A stretch of DNA of 64,000 nucleotides from Lachnospiraceae bacterium (GTDB taxonomy: Bacteria > Bacillota > Clostridia > Lachnospirales > Lachnospiraceae): positions 1 to 64,000 of the forward strand of contig CAJTFX010000024.1 in the NCBI GenBank assembly GCA_910575555.1, written 5' to 3'. Positions 33,447 through 42,338 of this stretch are shown piece by piece; the stretch's first letter is position 1, and the number at the start of each line of letters is the position of its first letter. The translations under genes and the position numbers were made by a program. The notes under the pieces are model-generated. The model was not told the DNA's origin and searched no databases. It worked only from the letters and a program-made list of their open reading frames with translations.

Positions 33447-34187
33447 TCACCCTTTTTGTCTGCTTCTGCGTTCTTGTTCAAAAATATATTTTATGATCAG
33501 TTCCCGCTTCTTTTCATCTTTCATGATAAAATTGACACGATATTCGTACTTCTCTTTGCTTTGCCCGGGTTCTACTTTCTGGCAAATCACAACTTTTCCT
33601 ATCAGTTCCAGAGGATAATCCATGCTTTCGTTTACCAGGCGAATGGCAATCAGAATAAAACTGCCTTCTTCTGCCGGCAAGTCAGAGACAAAGCGGATGC
33701 CTCCTCCGCTGATATCTACTGCAACAGCGCTTTCTACCAGATCCTCCGGATATGTTAATCTATGATGTTCCTTTAATTCTGTGATATCATCTATTCCAAC
33801 TTCCTCTTCGGTAATAGTCATATACTGGATATCCATCACGCATTCAAACCGATAGAATTCCCGTCTCTGAAATTTTTCCAGAGGACTTTTCAGTTCCATC
33901 AGCATCAGATAGACATTTTCTTTCAGGTAACGATTCTTGATATGGGCGACGCAGCGGTACATTCCCGCCCTTGTATAAATCAAAGCTTCCAGTCTGACGC
34001 CGCTGGGAGGAGCGTCAATCTTCCCCTTCACAATGGGAACCAGCAGTTCCAGGGAACCATCCTCCTGTACATGTTCCACCATACTGCGATAAGCCGGCGG
34101 ATATTCCCCCAGCTTTTTTCCTTGTTCTACCTGTTGTAAAATTCTTATTTCAACTCTGTCTCCTGTTTTGACAACATTGGCTCTCAT
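33447..34187 (-). CDS. PilZ-domain c-di-GMP receptor, YcgR-like flagellar brake
   Basis: 246 residues with an N-terminal YcgR/PilZN domain and a C-terminal PilZ domain. The c-di-GMP binding residues are intact: RREFYR (R109...R113) and DISGGG (158-163). YcgR-like proteins slow flagellar rotation at high c-di-GMP. Its place between flhG and cheB, absent from the Bacillus operon where YpfA/DgrA is elsewhere, ties second-messenger control to the motor. ATG 34187 follows GGAGAGG, three bases after flhG. Confidence 0.9.
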   Translation of the reverse strand: MRANVVKTGDRVEIRILQQVEQGKKLGEYPPAYRSMVEHVQEDGSLELLVPIVKGKIDAPPSGVRLEALIYTRAGMYRCVAHIKNRYLKENVYLMLMELKSPLEKFQRREFYRFECVMDIQYMTITEEEVGIDDITELKEHHRLTYPEDLVESAVAVDISGGGIRFVSDLPAEEGSFILIAIRLVNESMDYPLELIGKVVICQKVEPGQSKEKYEYRVNFIMKDEKKRELIIKYIFEQERRSRQKG

Positions 34188-34190
34188 ATG

Positions 34191-35066
34191 CTAACCTCTC
34201 CTATAAATAAAGCGGGAAAACAGCTGCATAATTCCTTTTTTTGCATGTAAAGGAACCGTATTCCCATCCAGGAGATTGCCTGTCAATACTTCAAAAGCCC
34301 GGCTGGACTTTGCTTCAGGATAAAGAATACTTACCGGCTGCTGCTGACGTACCGCCTTTTCCATTGCCGAATCCTGGGGAATCATTCCAAGGTATTCTAA
34401 ATTTCCCTTCAGGAATTGTCCCACCACAGCATTAAGCTTCTCATAAATTCCCATTCCTTCTTCTTCTGACACCACACGGTTAGAGATTACTTTAATTTTA
34501 GTCTGTGCCTGACGGAATTCCGGATTCCTGTGCAGCGCTTTCAGCAGAGAATATGCATCCGTCAGAGAACTTGGTTCTGAGGTGGCAAGCAGCAGGATTT
34601 CAGGACTGGCCATCACAAATTCCAACACATGATCTGAGATTCCGGCGCCGGTATCTATCAGAATAATATCAGCAAGATCATCTAATTCTGATAAGTTATG
34701 CACCAGAAATTTTAATTTTTCTTTCGACAAATTGTTAACGCCCGTAATTCCTGAACCGCCGGATATAAATCCAATATCCATAGGTCCCGGGGTAATAATC
34801 TCCTGTATGGTCTTTCCGCGGTAAATCAAATCACTTAAATTATATTTCGGAATTGCGCCAAACATGATTTCCACATTTGCAAGCCCTAAATCGGCATCAA
34901 AGATAATGACTTTTTTTCCAAGTCTCTGCATATGCACTGCCAGATTTACCACTACATTCGATTTGCCCACACCGCCTTTTCCACTGGTAACAGTAAAAAT
35001 GCGCGCCTTTGGTGCGGACTGCTGATTTTTCTTCACAATGTTCCTTAACTGTTCTGCCTGGTCCAT
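34191..35066 (-). CDS. flhG: Flagellar number regulator FlhG (MinD-like ATPase)
   Basis: 291 residues. A deviant Walker A, GKGGVGKSN, near residue 30, FDADLGLANVE and ILIDTGAGISDHVLEF mark a MinD/FlhG ATPase. FlhG works with FlhF to set flagellar number and position and contacts FliM-FliY. The N-terminal QAEQLRNIV segment matches the FlhF-activating helix. It follows flhF by two bases; ATG 35066 has GGAGG. Confidence 0.95.
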   Translation of the reverse strand: MDQAEQLRNIVKKNQQSAPKARIFTVTSGKGGVGKSNVVVNLAVHMQRLGKKVIIFDADLGLANVEIMFGAIPKYNLSDLIYRGKTIQEIITPGPMDIGFISGGSGITGVNNLSKEKLKFLVHNLSELDDLADIILIDTGAGISDHVLEFVMASPEILLLATSEPSSLTDAYSLLKALHRNPEFRQAQTKIKVISNRVVSEEEGMGIYEKLNAVVGQFLKGNLEYLGMIPQDSAMEKAVRQQQPVSILYPEAKSSRAFEVLTGNLLDGNTVPLHAKKGIMQLFSRFIYRRG

Positions 35067-35068
35067 AC

Positions 35069-36340
35069 TTATTTTCCTCCAAGCAGATGCTTTACAATTT
35101 TCTGCGTATTAAAGATTTCAATATCCTCCGGAACGTTCTGGCCATAAGTAGAATAAGACAAGTCTGCCCCGGTATAAAGCTTCATGTTCAGGATATTTCC
35201 ATAACAACTGGTTTCATCCAGCTTGGTAAATATTAACTTAAACTGGAAGTTCTTTTTGTAAATATCTGCAATATCAATCAGATCCCGGTATTTGGTAGTT
35301 GCACTCAAGACCAGATATACTTCTTTCTGATATTCTCCCGGTATCCTGTCAATCAATTCTTTTGTTTCATTTCGCTGTTCCTCATTTTTATGGGAAAACC
35401 CTGCCGTATCAATCAACACCAAATCATATTCTTCTGATTTCTTAATTTCTTCGTTTAATTCTTCCGAAGAATACACGATATTTAATGGAGTATCCATGAT
35501 ATTCGCATAAGTCCTAAGCTGTTCTGCCGCCGCAATACGGTAAGTATCCGCAGTAAAAAGCGCAACTTTTTTCCCTTTTTCCATCTTGAACCGCGACGCA
35601 ATTTTGGCAATTGTTGTGGTTTTGCCCACTCCGGTAGGACCGATAAAAAAGACTACCTTTGGCTTGCGTTCCGACAGTTCCACTGGCTGAGGCTGTCCAA
35701 ACTTCAAAATCATTTTCTGATAAATACTGGACAGAATCAGGTCTACACTGGCGCCTCCTTTCATTACTTTTTCCACTTCATCCATAATCTGGTTGACATA
35801 CTTTTCATCTACTTCGTTATCTAACAAAATACTGTAAATCATTTTTATAAACTTAAAATTCTCATCCACAGGAGCCTCCTTCGGCAGTTCCTCCGGCTGC
35901 TGGGGCGACAATTTTTCCTCTAACAGCGACTGCAGGCTTTCTAACTTTTCTTCCAGATTATTCTCCACCGCATTTTCTTTTTTCTTCTCTTCCGTATTCG
36001 GTATCTGTGGCTGCACTCCCATCGAGGAGGCCCAGGTATTTTCCACCGAAGCAAACATTTCTTTCACCGGTTCCGGCTTTGGGATGGCAATAGGCTCATC
36101 CGCCGCTATATTGATATTTCCCGGCGCCGGCGGCAAAGGCGCCGGAATCTTGGCTGCTGAGGGCTGTTCCATTTCCTCAATCGCCGCCGTCACTTCAAAA
36201 ACAGAAGTTTTAAAAGAACGGAGAAACCCTTTGGGTTTCACTTCCTTCACATTCATAATCACTGTCTGGGGGCCGAATTCTTCTTTTGCCTTTGCAGTGG
36301 CTTCTTCTTCTGTTCTTCCCTGAAATTTCTTTATCGTCAT
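35069..36340 (-). CDS. flhF: Flagellar SRP-type GTPase FlhF
   Basis: 423 residues. N-terminal B domain (IKKFQGRTEEEATAKAKEEFG), a long Pro/Glu linker, then NG GTPase: GPTGVGKTTTIAKIAS (G1), DTYRIAAAEQLRTYA (G2), LVLIDTAGFSHKNEEQ (G3) and FTKLDET (G4). It targets the first basal-body parts to their site. The start ATG 36340 overlaps the flhA stop as ATGA. Confidence 0.95.
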   Translation of the reverse strand: MTIKKFQGRTEEEATAKAKEEFGPQTVIMNVKEVKPKGFLRSFKTSVFEVTAAIEEMEQPSAAKIPAPLPPAPGNINIAADEPIAIPKPEPVKEMFASVENTWASSMGVQPQIPNTEEKKKENAVENNLEEKLESLQSLLEEKLSPQQPEELPKEAPVDENFKFIKMIYSILLDNEVDEKYVNQIMDEVEKVMKGGASVDLILSSIYQKMILKFGQPQPVELSERKPKVVFFIGPTGVGKTTTIAKIASRFKMEKGKKVALFTADTYRIAAAEQLRTYANIMDTPLNIVYSSEELNEEIKKSEEYDLVLIDTAGFSHKNEEQRNETKELIDRIPGEYQKEVYLVLSATTKYRDLIDIADIYKKNFQFKLIFTKLDETSCYGNILNMKLYTGADLSYSTYGQNVPEDIEIFNTQKIVKHLLGGK

Positions 36341-38373
36341 GAAAGGCTCACCATCCCTACTGATTGTAATTCTACGTTGGATTCAACTTCATTATAAGAA
36401 ACAACGATTAAGTCTCTGAAATAATCTTCTGTCAATTTCTTAAAATACATACGCACAATCGGCGATGTGATAATAATCGCATTTTTGCCGAGATTTTCCA
36501 GCTTGGCAATTTCTGTTTCCAACGACGCCATAATGGCTTTGGTTTTCTCCGGGTCCAGAGTCAGATATGCGCCCTGTTCCGTCTGTTTGACAGATCCCAT
36601 GATCTCCTGCTCCAGTTTAGGATCTAAGGTAATTACGCTGGTAACCTCATTTGCCGGAAAATATTTGCTGGAAATCGCCCGCTTCAGACTCTGCCTTGCA
36701 TATTCTGTCAGCACATCCGTATCCCTGGTGGTGGCTGCATGATCCGCCATAGTTTCAAAAATTGTAAGCAAATCCCGAATGGAAATTCCCTCCCGCAGCA
36801 AATTCTGCAGCACTTTCTGAATCTCTCCGATTCCAAGCAGCTTCGGTATCAGCTCATCCACAAGGGTTGGGTTAGTCTCTTTGATATTATTGACAAGATT
36901 CTGTACATCCTGACGGGACAGCAGCTCATCAATATGCATCCGGATTACTTCCGTCAAATGGGTTGCAATGATGGACGGCGGATCAACTACCGTATATCCC
37001 AGGCTTTCCGCACGTTCCCGCTGACTCTCCGTAATCCAGAGGGCCGGCAGATGGAAGGAAGGCTCAAAGGTCGGGATACCGGAAATCTCTTCTTCCACAA
37101 ATCCGGGATTCATTGCCATATAGTGGTCAAATAAAATCTCTCCTTCTGTTACCTGAATCCCCTTGATCTTAATGATGTACTGATTGGGGTTCAGCTGTAT
37201 GTTATCCCTGAGACGGATAATCGGCACCACAGTACCAAGCTCCAGCGCAATCTGCCTTCGGATCATAACCACACGATCCAACAGGTCGCCGCCCTGGTTC
37301 ACATCCGCCAGGGGAATAATACCGTATCCAAATTCCAGCTCAATGGGATCTACCTGCAGCAGAGATACCACATTCTCCGGCCTTCGGATCTCCTCCGCCT
37401 GCTCCTCTGCCATATCCACTTCTTCTTCAATGGCTTCCACGCCAAGACTGGTTTCCATGCTTCTGCCTGCAATCAGAAATGCAATTCCAAGGGGAACAAA
37501 GAGTCGCCAGTCCAAAGGCGTCGCCAGTCCCAGGAAAATTAAAACTGCGCCCACAATATACAATACCTTGGGAATTCCAAACAACTGCCGGATCAGCAAA
37601 TCGCTGAAATCTGCTTCTTTAGATGCTTTCGTTACCAGAATACCGGTTGCCAGTGAAATCAGCAGCGACGGAATCTGGCTGACAAGGCCGTCACCAATGG
37701 TAAGAATTCCGTATTGATTCAGGGCGTCTCCGATTTCAAGGCTCTGACGGGTCATTCCCATGGCAATACCGCCTACCAGGTTAATCAATGTGACGACAAT
37801 ACCTACCGTAGCATCTCCCTTTACATACTTGGTAGCACCGTCCATGGCGCCGAAAAAGCTGGATTCCTGCTGAATCTTCTCCCGCCGTTCTCTTGCCTGC
37901 TTCTCATTGATGGTTCCTGTATTCAAATCCGCATCAATTGCCATCTGTTTTCCGGGCATGGCGTCTAAGGTAAACCTTGCGGTTACTTCCGATACACGCT
38001 CAGAACCTTTGTTGATTACAATTAACTGGATTAAAATCATAACTACGAAAATAATAGCGCCGATAATCAGATCATTTCCGCCTACGAACTGTCCAAAGGT
38101 ACGCACTACGTTTCCCGGATCTCCTGTATTCAAAATCAAACGTGTGGAAGAAACGTTCAATGAAATTCGGAAAATTGTAGTAAACAAAAGCAAAGTTGGG
38201 AAAAATGACATATCCAGTACTTCTTTTACAAACAAGGCATTCATCAATATCACCAACGCAATGGATATGTTAAATGCCAGCATGATATCTAATAGAATAG
38301 AAGGAATTGGAACAATAAAGAATATAATTGCCGCCAGTAAATACAGCGCAATTCCCATATCTGCCTTCTTCAT
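36337..38373 (-). CDS. flhA: Flagellar export gate protein FlhA
   Basis: 678 residues. The first half has about eight membrane helices and the FHIPEP signature region (VTARFTLDAMPGKQMAIDADLNTG). The C-terminal cytosolic domain forms the docking ring for export substrates and chaperones (ENVVSLLQVDPIELEFGYGI). ATG 38373 follows GAAAGGAGA. Usual family length; no anomalies seen. Confidence 0.96.
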   Translation of the reverse strand: MKKADMGIALYLLAAIIFFIVPIPSILLDIMLAFNISIALVILMNALFVKEVLDMSFFPTLLLFTTIFRISLNVSSTRLILNTGDPGNVVRTFGQFVGGNDLIIGAIIFVVMILIQLIVINKGSERVSEVTARFTLDAMPGKQMAIDADLNTGTINEKQARERREKIQQESSFFGAMDGATKYVKGDATVGIVVTLINLVGGIAMGMTRQSLEIGDALNQYGILTIGDGLVSQIPSLLISLATGILVTKASKEADFSDLLIRQLFGIPKVLYIVGAVLIFLGLATPLDWRLFVPLGIAFLIAGRSMETSLGVEAIEEEVDMAEEQAEEIRRPENVVSLLQVDPIELEFGYGIIPLADVNQGGDLLDRVVMIRRQIALELGTVVPIIRLRDNIQLNPNQYIIKIKGIQVTEGEILFDHYMAMNPGFVEEEISGIPTFEPSFHLPALWITESQRERAESLGYTVVDPPSIIATHLTEVIRMHIDELLSRQDVQNLVNNIKETNPTLVDELIPKLLGIGEIQKVLQNLLREGISIRDLLTIFETMADHAATTRDTDVLTEYARQSLKRAISSKYFPANEVTSVITLDPKLEQEIMGSVKQTEQGAYLTLDPEKTKAIMASLETEIAKLENLGKNAIIITSPIVRMYFKKLTEDYFRDLIVVSYNEVESNVELQSVGMVSLS

Positions 38374-38407
38374 GCTGATTTCTCCTTTCGTTGTTTACTC
38401 CTGCAAT

Positions 38408-39514
38408 TTATCTATTTTCTCTCAGGCTGTATACAAAAGCAAGCACTTCCGCCACTGCCTGATACAATTCCGGCGGCACTTCTTCCCCAACATCTACGTT
38501 GGCATAAAGCATTCGCGCCAGAGGCTTATTTTCTACAATTTCTATCTGATGCTCTTTTGCCGCTTCCTTAATCTTCATGGCAAGATAATCTTCTCCCTTT
38601 GCAACTACAACAGGAGCGGAATACTGGCTGGCATCGTATTTGATTGCCACTGCATAATGGGTAGGGTTGGTAATTACCACATCTGCACTGGGAAGGCTCT
38701 GCATCATGCGCCGCTGAGAGGCTTCTCTCATTCTGGAACGCTGACGTCCCTTAATCTCGGGATTTCCTTCTGTATTCTTATATTCATCTTTTACTTCCTG
38801 CTTGGTCATCTTCATGTCTTCTTTGAACTTGTGCTTCTGATAAAACCAGTCTGCAATTGCCACCAGCAGATATACCAGGCTGATTTTCAGCCCTGCATCA
38901 ATTGCGATGGAGCCTACCAGTAAAATCACCTGCAGCAGAGGAATATCATAGACCAGAAACAGTTCATTCTGATGATCTCTGATGGCCGTATACGCCACAT
39001 AAATAATCAAGCTTATTTTAGCAATAGATTTCAGCAATTCAAACAGGGAATCCTTGGAAAAAATTCTTTTAAAGCCGCTTAAAGGATTCAGTTTGCTGAA
39101 CTTGGGCTTCATGGGCTTGGCCGTCACCTTCCATCCAACCTGGACAATATTCGTCAGCAATGCAACAGAATACCCAATTAAAAATACCGGCAGCAAAATC
39201 TTCACAATGGTTCCAAGGGTATTATTTATCACTGTCACCGCCAGTTTTACTGACATGCCTCCGATGCTTTCATCTATTACATCCGGAATTTTGCGGTACA
39301 ATGCCGGAAAACTTTGAAGCAAACTTTCCCCAATATAGGAAATAAACAGTTTCAAAGTTACAAATAACGCAATCAGGCTCAAAGCGCTGTTTAATTCCTG
39401 GCTTTTGGCTACCTGTCCTTCATTTCTGGCATCCTGCAGCTTCTTGGATGTGGCAGGTTCTGTCTTTTCTCCGCCGTTTCCTTCTTTCGCAAACCACTGC
39501 AGATTATATTCCAT
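38408..39514 (-). CDS. flhB: Flagellar export switch protein FlhB
   Basis: About 368 residues with four membrane helices and the autocleavage site NPTH in ADVVITNPTHYAVAI. Cleavage switches export from rod/hook to filament substrates. ATG 39514 (MEYNLQWFAKEGNGGEKTEPAT) gives the family-typical YNLQxFA start but a weak ribosome site. TTG 39544, just inside the fliR stop and preceded by AAGGA, is an alternative adding ten residues. Confidence 0.94.
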   Translation of the reverse strand: MEYNLQWFAKEGNGGEKTEPATSKKLQDARNEGQVAKSQELNSALSLIALFVTLKLFISYIGESLLQSFPALYRKIPDVIDESIGGMSVKLAVTVINNTLGTIVKILLPVFLIGYSVALLTNIVQVGWKVTAKPMKPKFSKLNPLSGFKRIFSKDSLFELLKSIAKISLIIYVAYTAIRDHQNELFLVYDIPLLQVILLVGSIAIDAGLKISLVYLLVAIADWFYQKHKFKEDMKMTKQEVKDEYKNTEGNPEIKGRQRSRMREASQRRMMQSLPSADVVITNPTHYAVAIKYDASQYSAPVVVAKGEDYLAMKIKEAAKEHQIEIVENKPLARMLYANVDVGEEVPPELYQAVAEVLAFVYSLRENR

Positions 39515-39540
39515 ATAAAAACAAGACTTTTCTCTCAATT

Positions 39541-40323
39541 TCAATACATTCCTTCAATAACAGAAACAATCATTCTCTTCATTTCCCTGAATATAAAATT
39601 CGAAATATCCGGGAGCAGCACAATCGTTATAAACATAATGGAAAAACCAATCAGAATCTTAAGCTGCATTCCCACTGCAAACATATTCATCTGGGGAGCC
39701 ACTTTTGCCATAATTCCCAGAATGCAGTTCAGTATCATACTGGTTGCAAAAATGGGAAGTACAATACGAAATCCAATTACCATCAAATCTGACACATACA
39801 TGGTCATGGTTCCCATCAGATGGTTCCAATCAAACACCGTCTCATTTACCGGAATAATCTGGTAAGTATCAACAAGCGCCCGTAAAATATAATGATGCAT
39901 ATCCGTTGCAATCAGAAGCATCATTATAAAATAATTATACATGGTTCCGGTAAGTCCTGACTGAGAATGGGTAGTAGGATCGTAAATGTTCGCCATGGCA
40001 AGCCCGATTTCCATATCGATCACTTTGCCTGAAAACACAATAATGGAATTACAAATATTTGCCGCAAAACCAATGAGCAGACCTGTAATTCCTTCTTTCA
40101 GAACGATGATGGCAAATTCAATTACTCCGGAATATTCCAAAACTTCTTTGGGTAAAATAATCTGGTACAAAATCAGCGCAAGAAATGCTGATACTCCAAT
40201 CTTTACCCGAGCCGGGGTATTATTCATTCCAAAAAACGGAGCAATAAAGACAAATGACGCAACCCTTACCAATATCATCAAAAAATATTCAAATGTATAT
40301 AATGTAAACTCATAGTTTATCAT
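39541..40323 (-). CDS. fliR: Flagellar export protein FliR
   Basis: 260 residues with about six hydrophobic segments, including FEYFLMILVRVASFVFIAPFFG at the N-terminus and GLLIGFAANICNSIIVFSGKVID. It forms the export gate core with FliP and FliQ. It sits between fliQ (11-base gap) and flhB (overlap if TTG is used). Confidence 0.94.
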   Translation of the reverse strand: MINYEFTLYTFEYFLMILVRVASFVFIAPFFGMNNTPARVKIGVSAFLALILYQIILPKEVLEYSGVIEFAIIVLKEGITGLLIGFAANICNSIIVFSGKVIDMEIGLAMANIYDPTTHSQSGLTGTMYNYFIMMLLIATDMHHYILRALVDTYQIIPVNETVFDWNHLMGTMTMYVSDLMVIGFRIVLPIFATSMILNCILGIMAKVAPQMNMFAVGMQLKILIGFSIMFITIVLLPDISNFIFREMKRMIVSVIEGMY

Positions 40324-40334
40324 ACTGTCTCAAC

Positions 40335-40607
40335 CTAACGCAGATACAGGCCAAAATTACTCCACAATTCAGTCATAAAGCCTGTCAGATTTTCCAAAAT
40401 CCATCCGCCTAACAGCATCATACCCAAAAAGACCACAAGAATCTTGGGCACAAACGTAAGCGTCTGTTCCTGAATGGAAGTAACTGTCTGAAAAATACTG
40501 ATAATCAGACCTATAATCAATGAAATCAATAGCAAAGGCGTGGATACCTTGATAATCAAAAACAATGCTTCTCTCGCAATATCCAATACCTGTCCTTCTG
40601 TAATCAT
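40335..40607 (-). CDS. fliQ: Flagellar export protein FliQ
   Basis: 90 residues with two membrane helices (LLLISLIIGLIISIFQTVTSI and ILVVFLGMMLLGGWIL), matching the family length exactly. The signature QEQTLTFVPKI is present. It is part of the FliPQR gate. Confidence 0.95.
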   Translation of the reverse strand: MITEGQVLDIAREALFLIIKVSTPLLLISLIIGLIISIFQTVTSIQEQTLTFVPKILVVFLGMMLLGGWILENLTGFMTELWSNFGLYLR

Positions 40608-40659
40608 CTGTTCTTACCTCTACACTCTGCAACCACTTGTTTCCACAAGTGGTTGTTAC

Positions 40660-41544
40660 TCAATGAAATGTTTTAACCAGACTGCCGATCAAAAGATCCC
40701 ATCCATCTGCCAACACAAAAAGCAGGATTTTAAAAGGCATGGAAATTGTCGTAGGCGGCAGCATCATCATACCCATAGACATCAATACGGACGCAACCAC
40801 CATATCAATCACAATAAATGGAATATAAATCAGGAAACCAATAATAAAAGCCGTCCGCAGTTCACTGATAATAAAAGCCGGAATTACCACATTCATGGGA
40901 ATCGGCTCCAACGTCTCCGGTTCACTTAAATCCATTCCCGTCATATCAATCTCTGCAATATCGCAAAACAGCTTTAAATCCTTTCGCTGCATTTCCTTAT
41001 ACATAAATCTCCGGATTGGAGCTTCAACCCTCTCCAGCGCTTCTTCCTGATTAATCTCATTGGCTTCCAAAGGCTGAATCACAGTTTCGTTAATTTCAGA
41101 AAATACCGGATTCATAATAAACATTGTTAAAAACAACGCAAGCCCCACCATCACCTGATTCGGCGGTACCGTCTGGGTTCCAACAGCAGTCCTTACAAAA
41201 TGCAAGACAATAATAATTCTTGTGAAGGACGTGAGCATAACCAGAATAGACGGCGCCAGTGAAATCACAGTCAGCACCAGCAGAATCCGAATATTGGCAG
41301 ACAAATTGCCTTCTTCATTATTCCAACTGAAAGTAAGGCCGTTCGTTGTGCCCCGCTGCGCCGGCTGCGTATTCGGCGGATTCAGTTCGCCTATCTCTCG
41401 TCGTGTCTCGTCTGTCTCATCCTGGTTGGTATTCGTCCCAGTTGCATATGCACTTTGACCGAACATCAGAAACAGGGCAATTATCAACGTCATTGTTCCA
41501 AAGGCAAAGGAAGTCCTGCAGTATATTTTTTTCAGTTTTTTCAT
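40660..41544 (-). CDS. fliP: Flagellar export protein FliP
   Basis: 294 residues. A cleavable signal (AFGTMTLIIALFLMFGQSAYA) and a variable N-terminal segment precede the FliP core: ILLVLTVISLAPSILVMLTSFTRII, VGLALFLTMFIMNPVF and a C-terminal helix pair (IPFIVIDMVVASVLMSMGMMMLPP). ATG 41544 has AGGAAA upstream. The family is highly conserved. Confidence 0.96.
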   Translation of the reverse strand: MKKLKKIYCRTSFAFGTMTLIIALFLMFGQSAYATGTNTNQDETDETRREIGELNPPNTQPAQRGTTNGLTFSWNNEEGNLSANIRILLVLTVISLAPSILVMLTSFTRIIIVLHFVRTAVGTQTVPPNQVMVGLALFLTMFIMNPVFSEINETVIQPLEANEINQEEALERVEAPIRRFMYKEMQRKDLKLFCDIAEIDMTGMDLSEPETLEPIPMNVVIPAFIISELRTAFIIGFLIYIPFIVIDMVVASVLMSMGMMMLPPTTISMPFKILLFVLADGWDLLIGSLVKTFH

Positions 41545-41553
41545 TGCGCTTTC

Positions 41554-41934
41554 CTACTTCCTGGGAATTTTTTTCTTCAAGTTCTCTAATATCTCCTGAA
41601 AACTCTCATTCAAATTAACTTCTTTCCGATCTTCTGCAGAAGGAAAGTACGTCAATTGCTCTTCCGTTAATTCCGTTAAGACATTTATTGTATCTTTGCA
41701 CACGGAAATAACCAGATATTTTCTTCCAACCTGAATAATCTGAATAAACTTATTATTGTTTACCCGAAATGTCTCAATAACCTGTATGTTTTTTTGAAAG
41801 GTGATCCCCTGCTGGTAGCCTGCAATCCATTTTGTAGCCAGATACGTAAGCACCAGCACAAACAGGAAAATCAACAATACACCAATCAGTTGGAAAAAAC
41901 TCTCCCATCCTGAGGAAATTTCCAGTAAAACCAT
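41554..41934 (-). CDS. fliO: Flagellar biosynthesis protein FliO/FliZ
   Basis: About 126 residues: a single membrane helix (FFQLIGVLLIFLFVLVLTYLATKWIAG) and a short cytosolic domain (IQVIETFRVNNNKFIQIIQVGRKYLVISV) typical of FliO. It helps assemble the FliP ring. The start is taken at ATG 41934, two bases past the cheY stop; TTG 41943 inside cheY is the alternative. Confidence 0.85.
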   Translation of the reverse strand: MVLLEISSGWESFFQLIGVLLIFLFVLVLTYLATKWIAGYQQGITFQKNIQVIETFRVNNNKFIQIIQVGRKYLVISVCKDTINVLTELTEEQLTYFPSAEDRKEVNLNESFQEILENLKKKIPRK

Positions 41935-41935
41935 A

Positions 41936-42298
41936 TTATCCAACTACTTTTTTTACAGCCTCTAACACACGTTCTGCCTGGAAAGGCTTCACGATAAAGT
42001 CTTTTGCTCCGGACTGAATTGCTTCAATTACCATTGCCTGCTGTCCCATTGCAGAACACATAATCACACATGCAGAAGGGTCGGTAGATTTAATCTGCTT
42101 TAACGCCTGAATTCCATCCATTTCCGGCATGGTAATATCCATCAATACCAGATCCGGTTTTGTTTCATTGTACTTCTCTACTGCTTTCAGTCCGTTCTCA
42201 GCTTCTCCTGCAATATTGTAGCCATTCTTGGTAAGAATGTCCTTGATCATCATTCTCATAAAAGCTGCATCATCACAAATTAAAATATTCTTTGCCAT
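41936..42298 (-). CDS. cheY: Chemotaxis response regulator CheY
   Basis: 120 residues, a lone receiver domain. Acidic pocket D9-D10, phospho-acceptor D54 (LVLMDITMPEMDG), switch Ser in VIMCSAMGQ and Lys in FIVKPFQ. Phosphorylated CheY binds FliM/FliY and alters rotation. It sits between fliY and fliO as in Bacillus. Confidence 0.97.
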   Translation of the reverse strand: MAKNILICDDAAFMRMMIKDILTKNGYNIAGEAENGLKAVEKYNETKPDLVLMDITMPEMDGIQALKQIKSTDPSACVIMCSAMGQQAMVIEAIQSGAKDFIVKPFQAERVLEAVKKVVG

Positions 42299-42338
42299 GT
42301 CTTCTTCTCCTTGATATCACTTTAAATTATTTGTTTTC

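Noticed and set aside
37907-38923. Long plus-strand open frame of 338 codons
   Set aside because: It lies antisense to flhA and flhB, whose products are clear family members. Its translation has no domain pattern or ribosome site.
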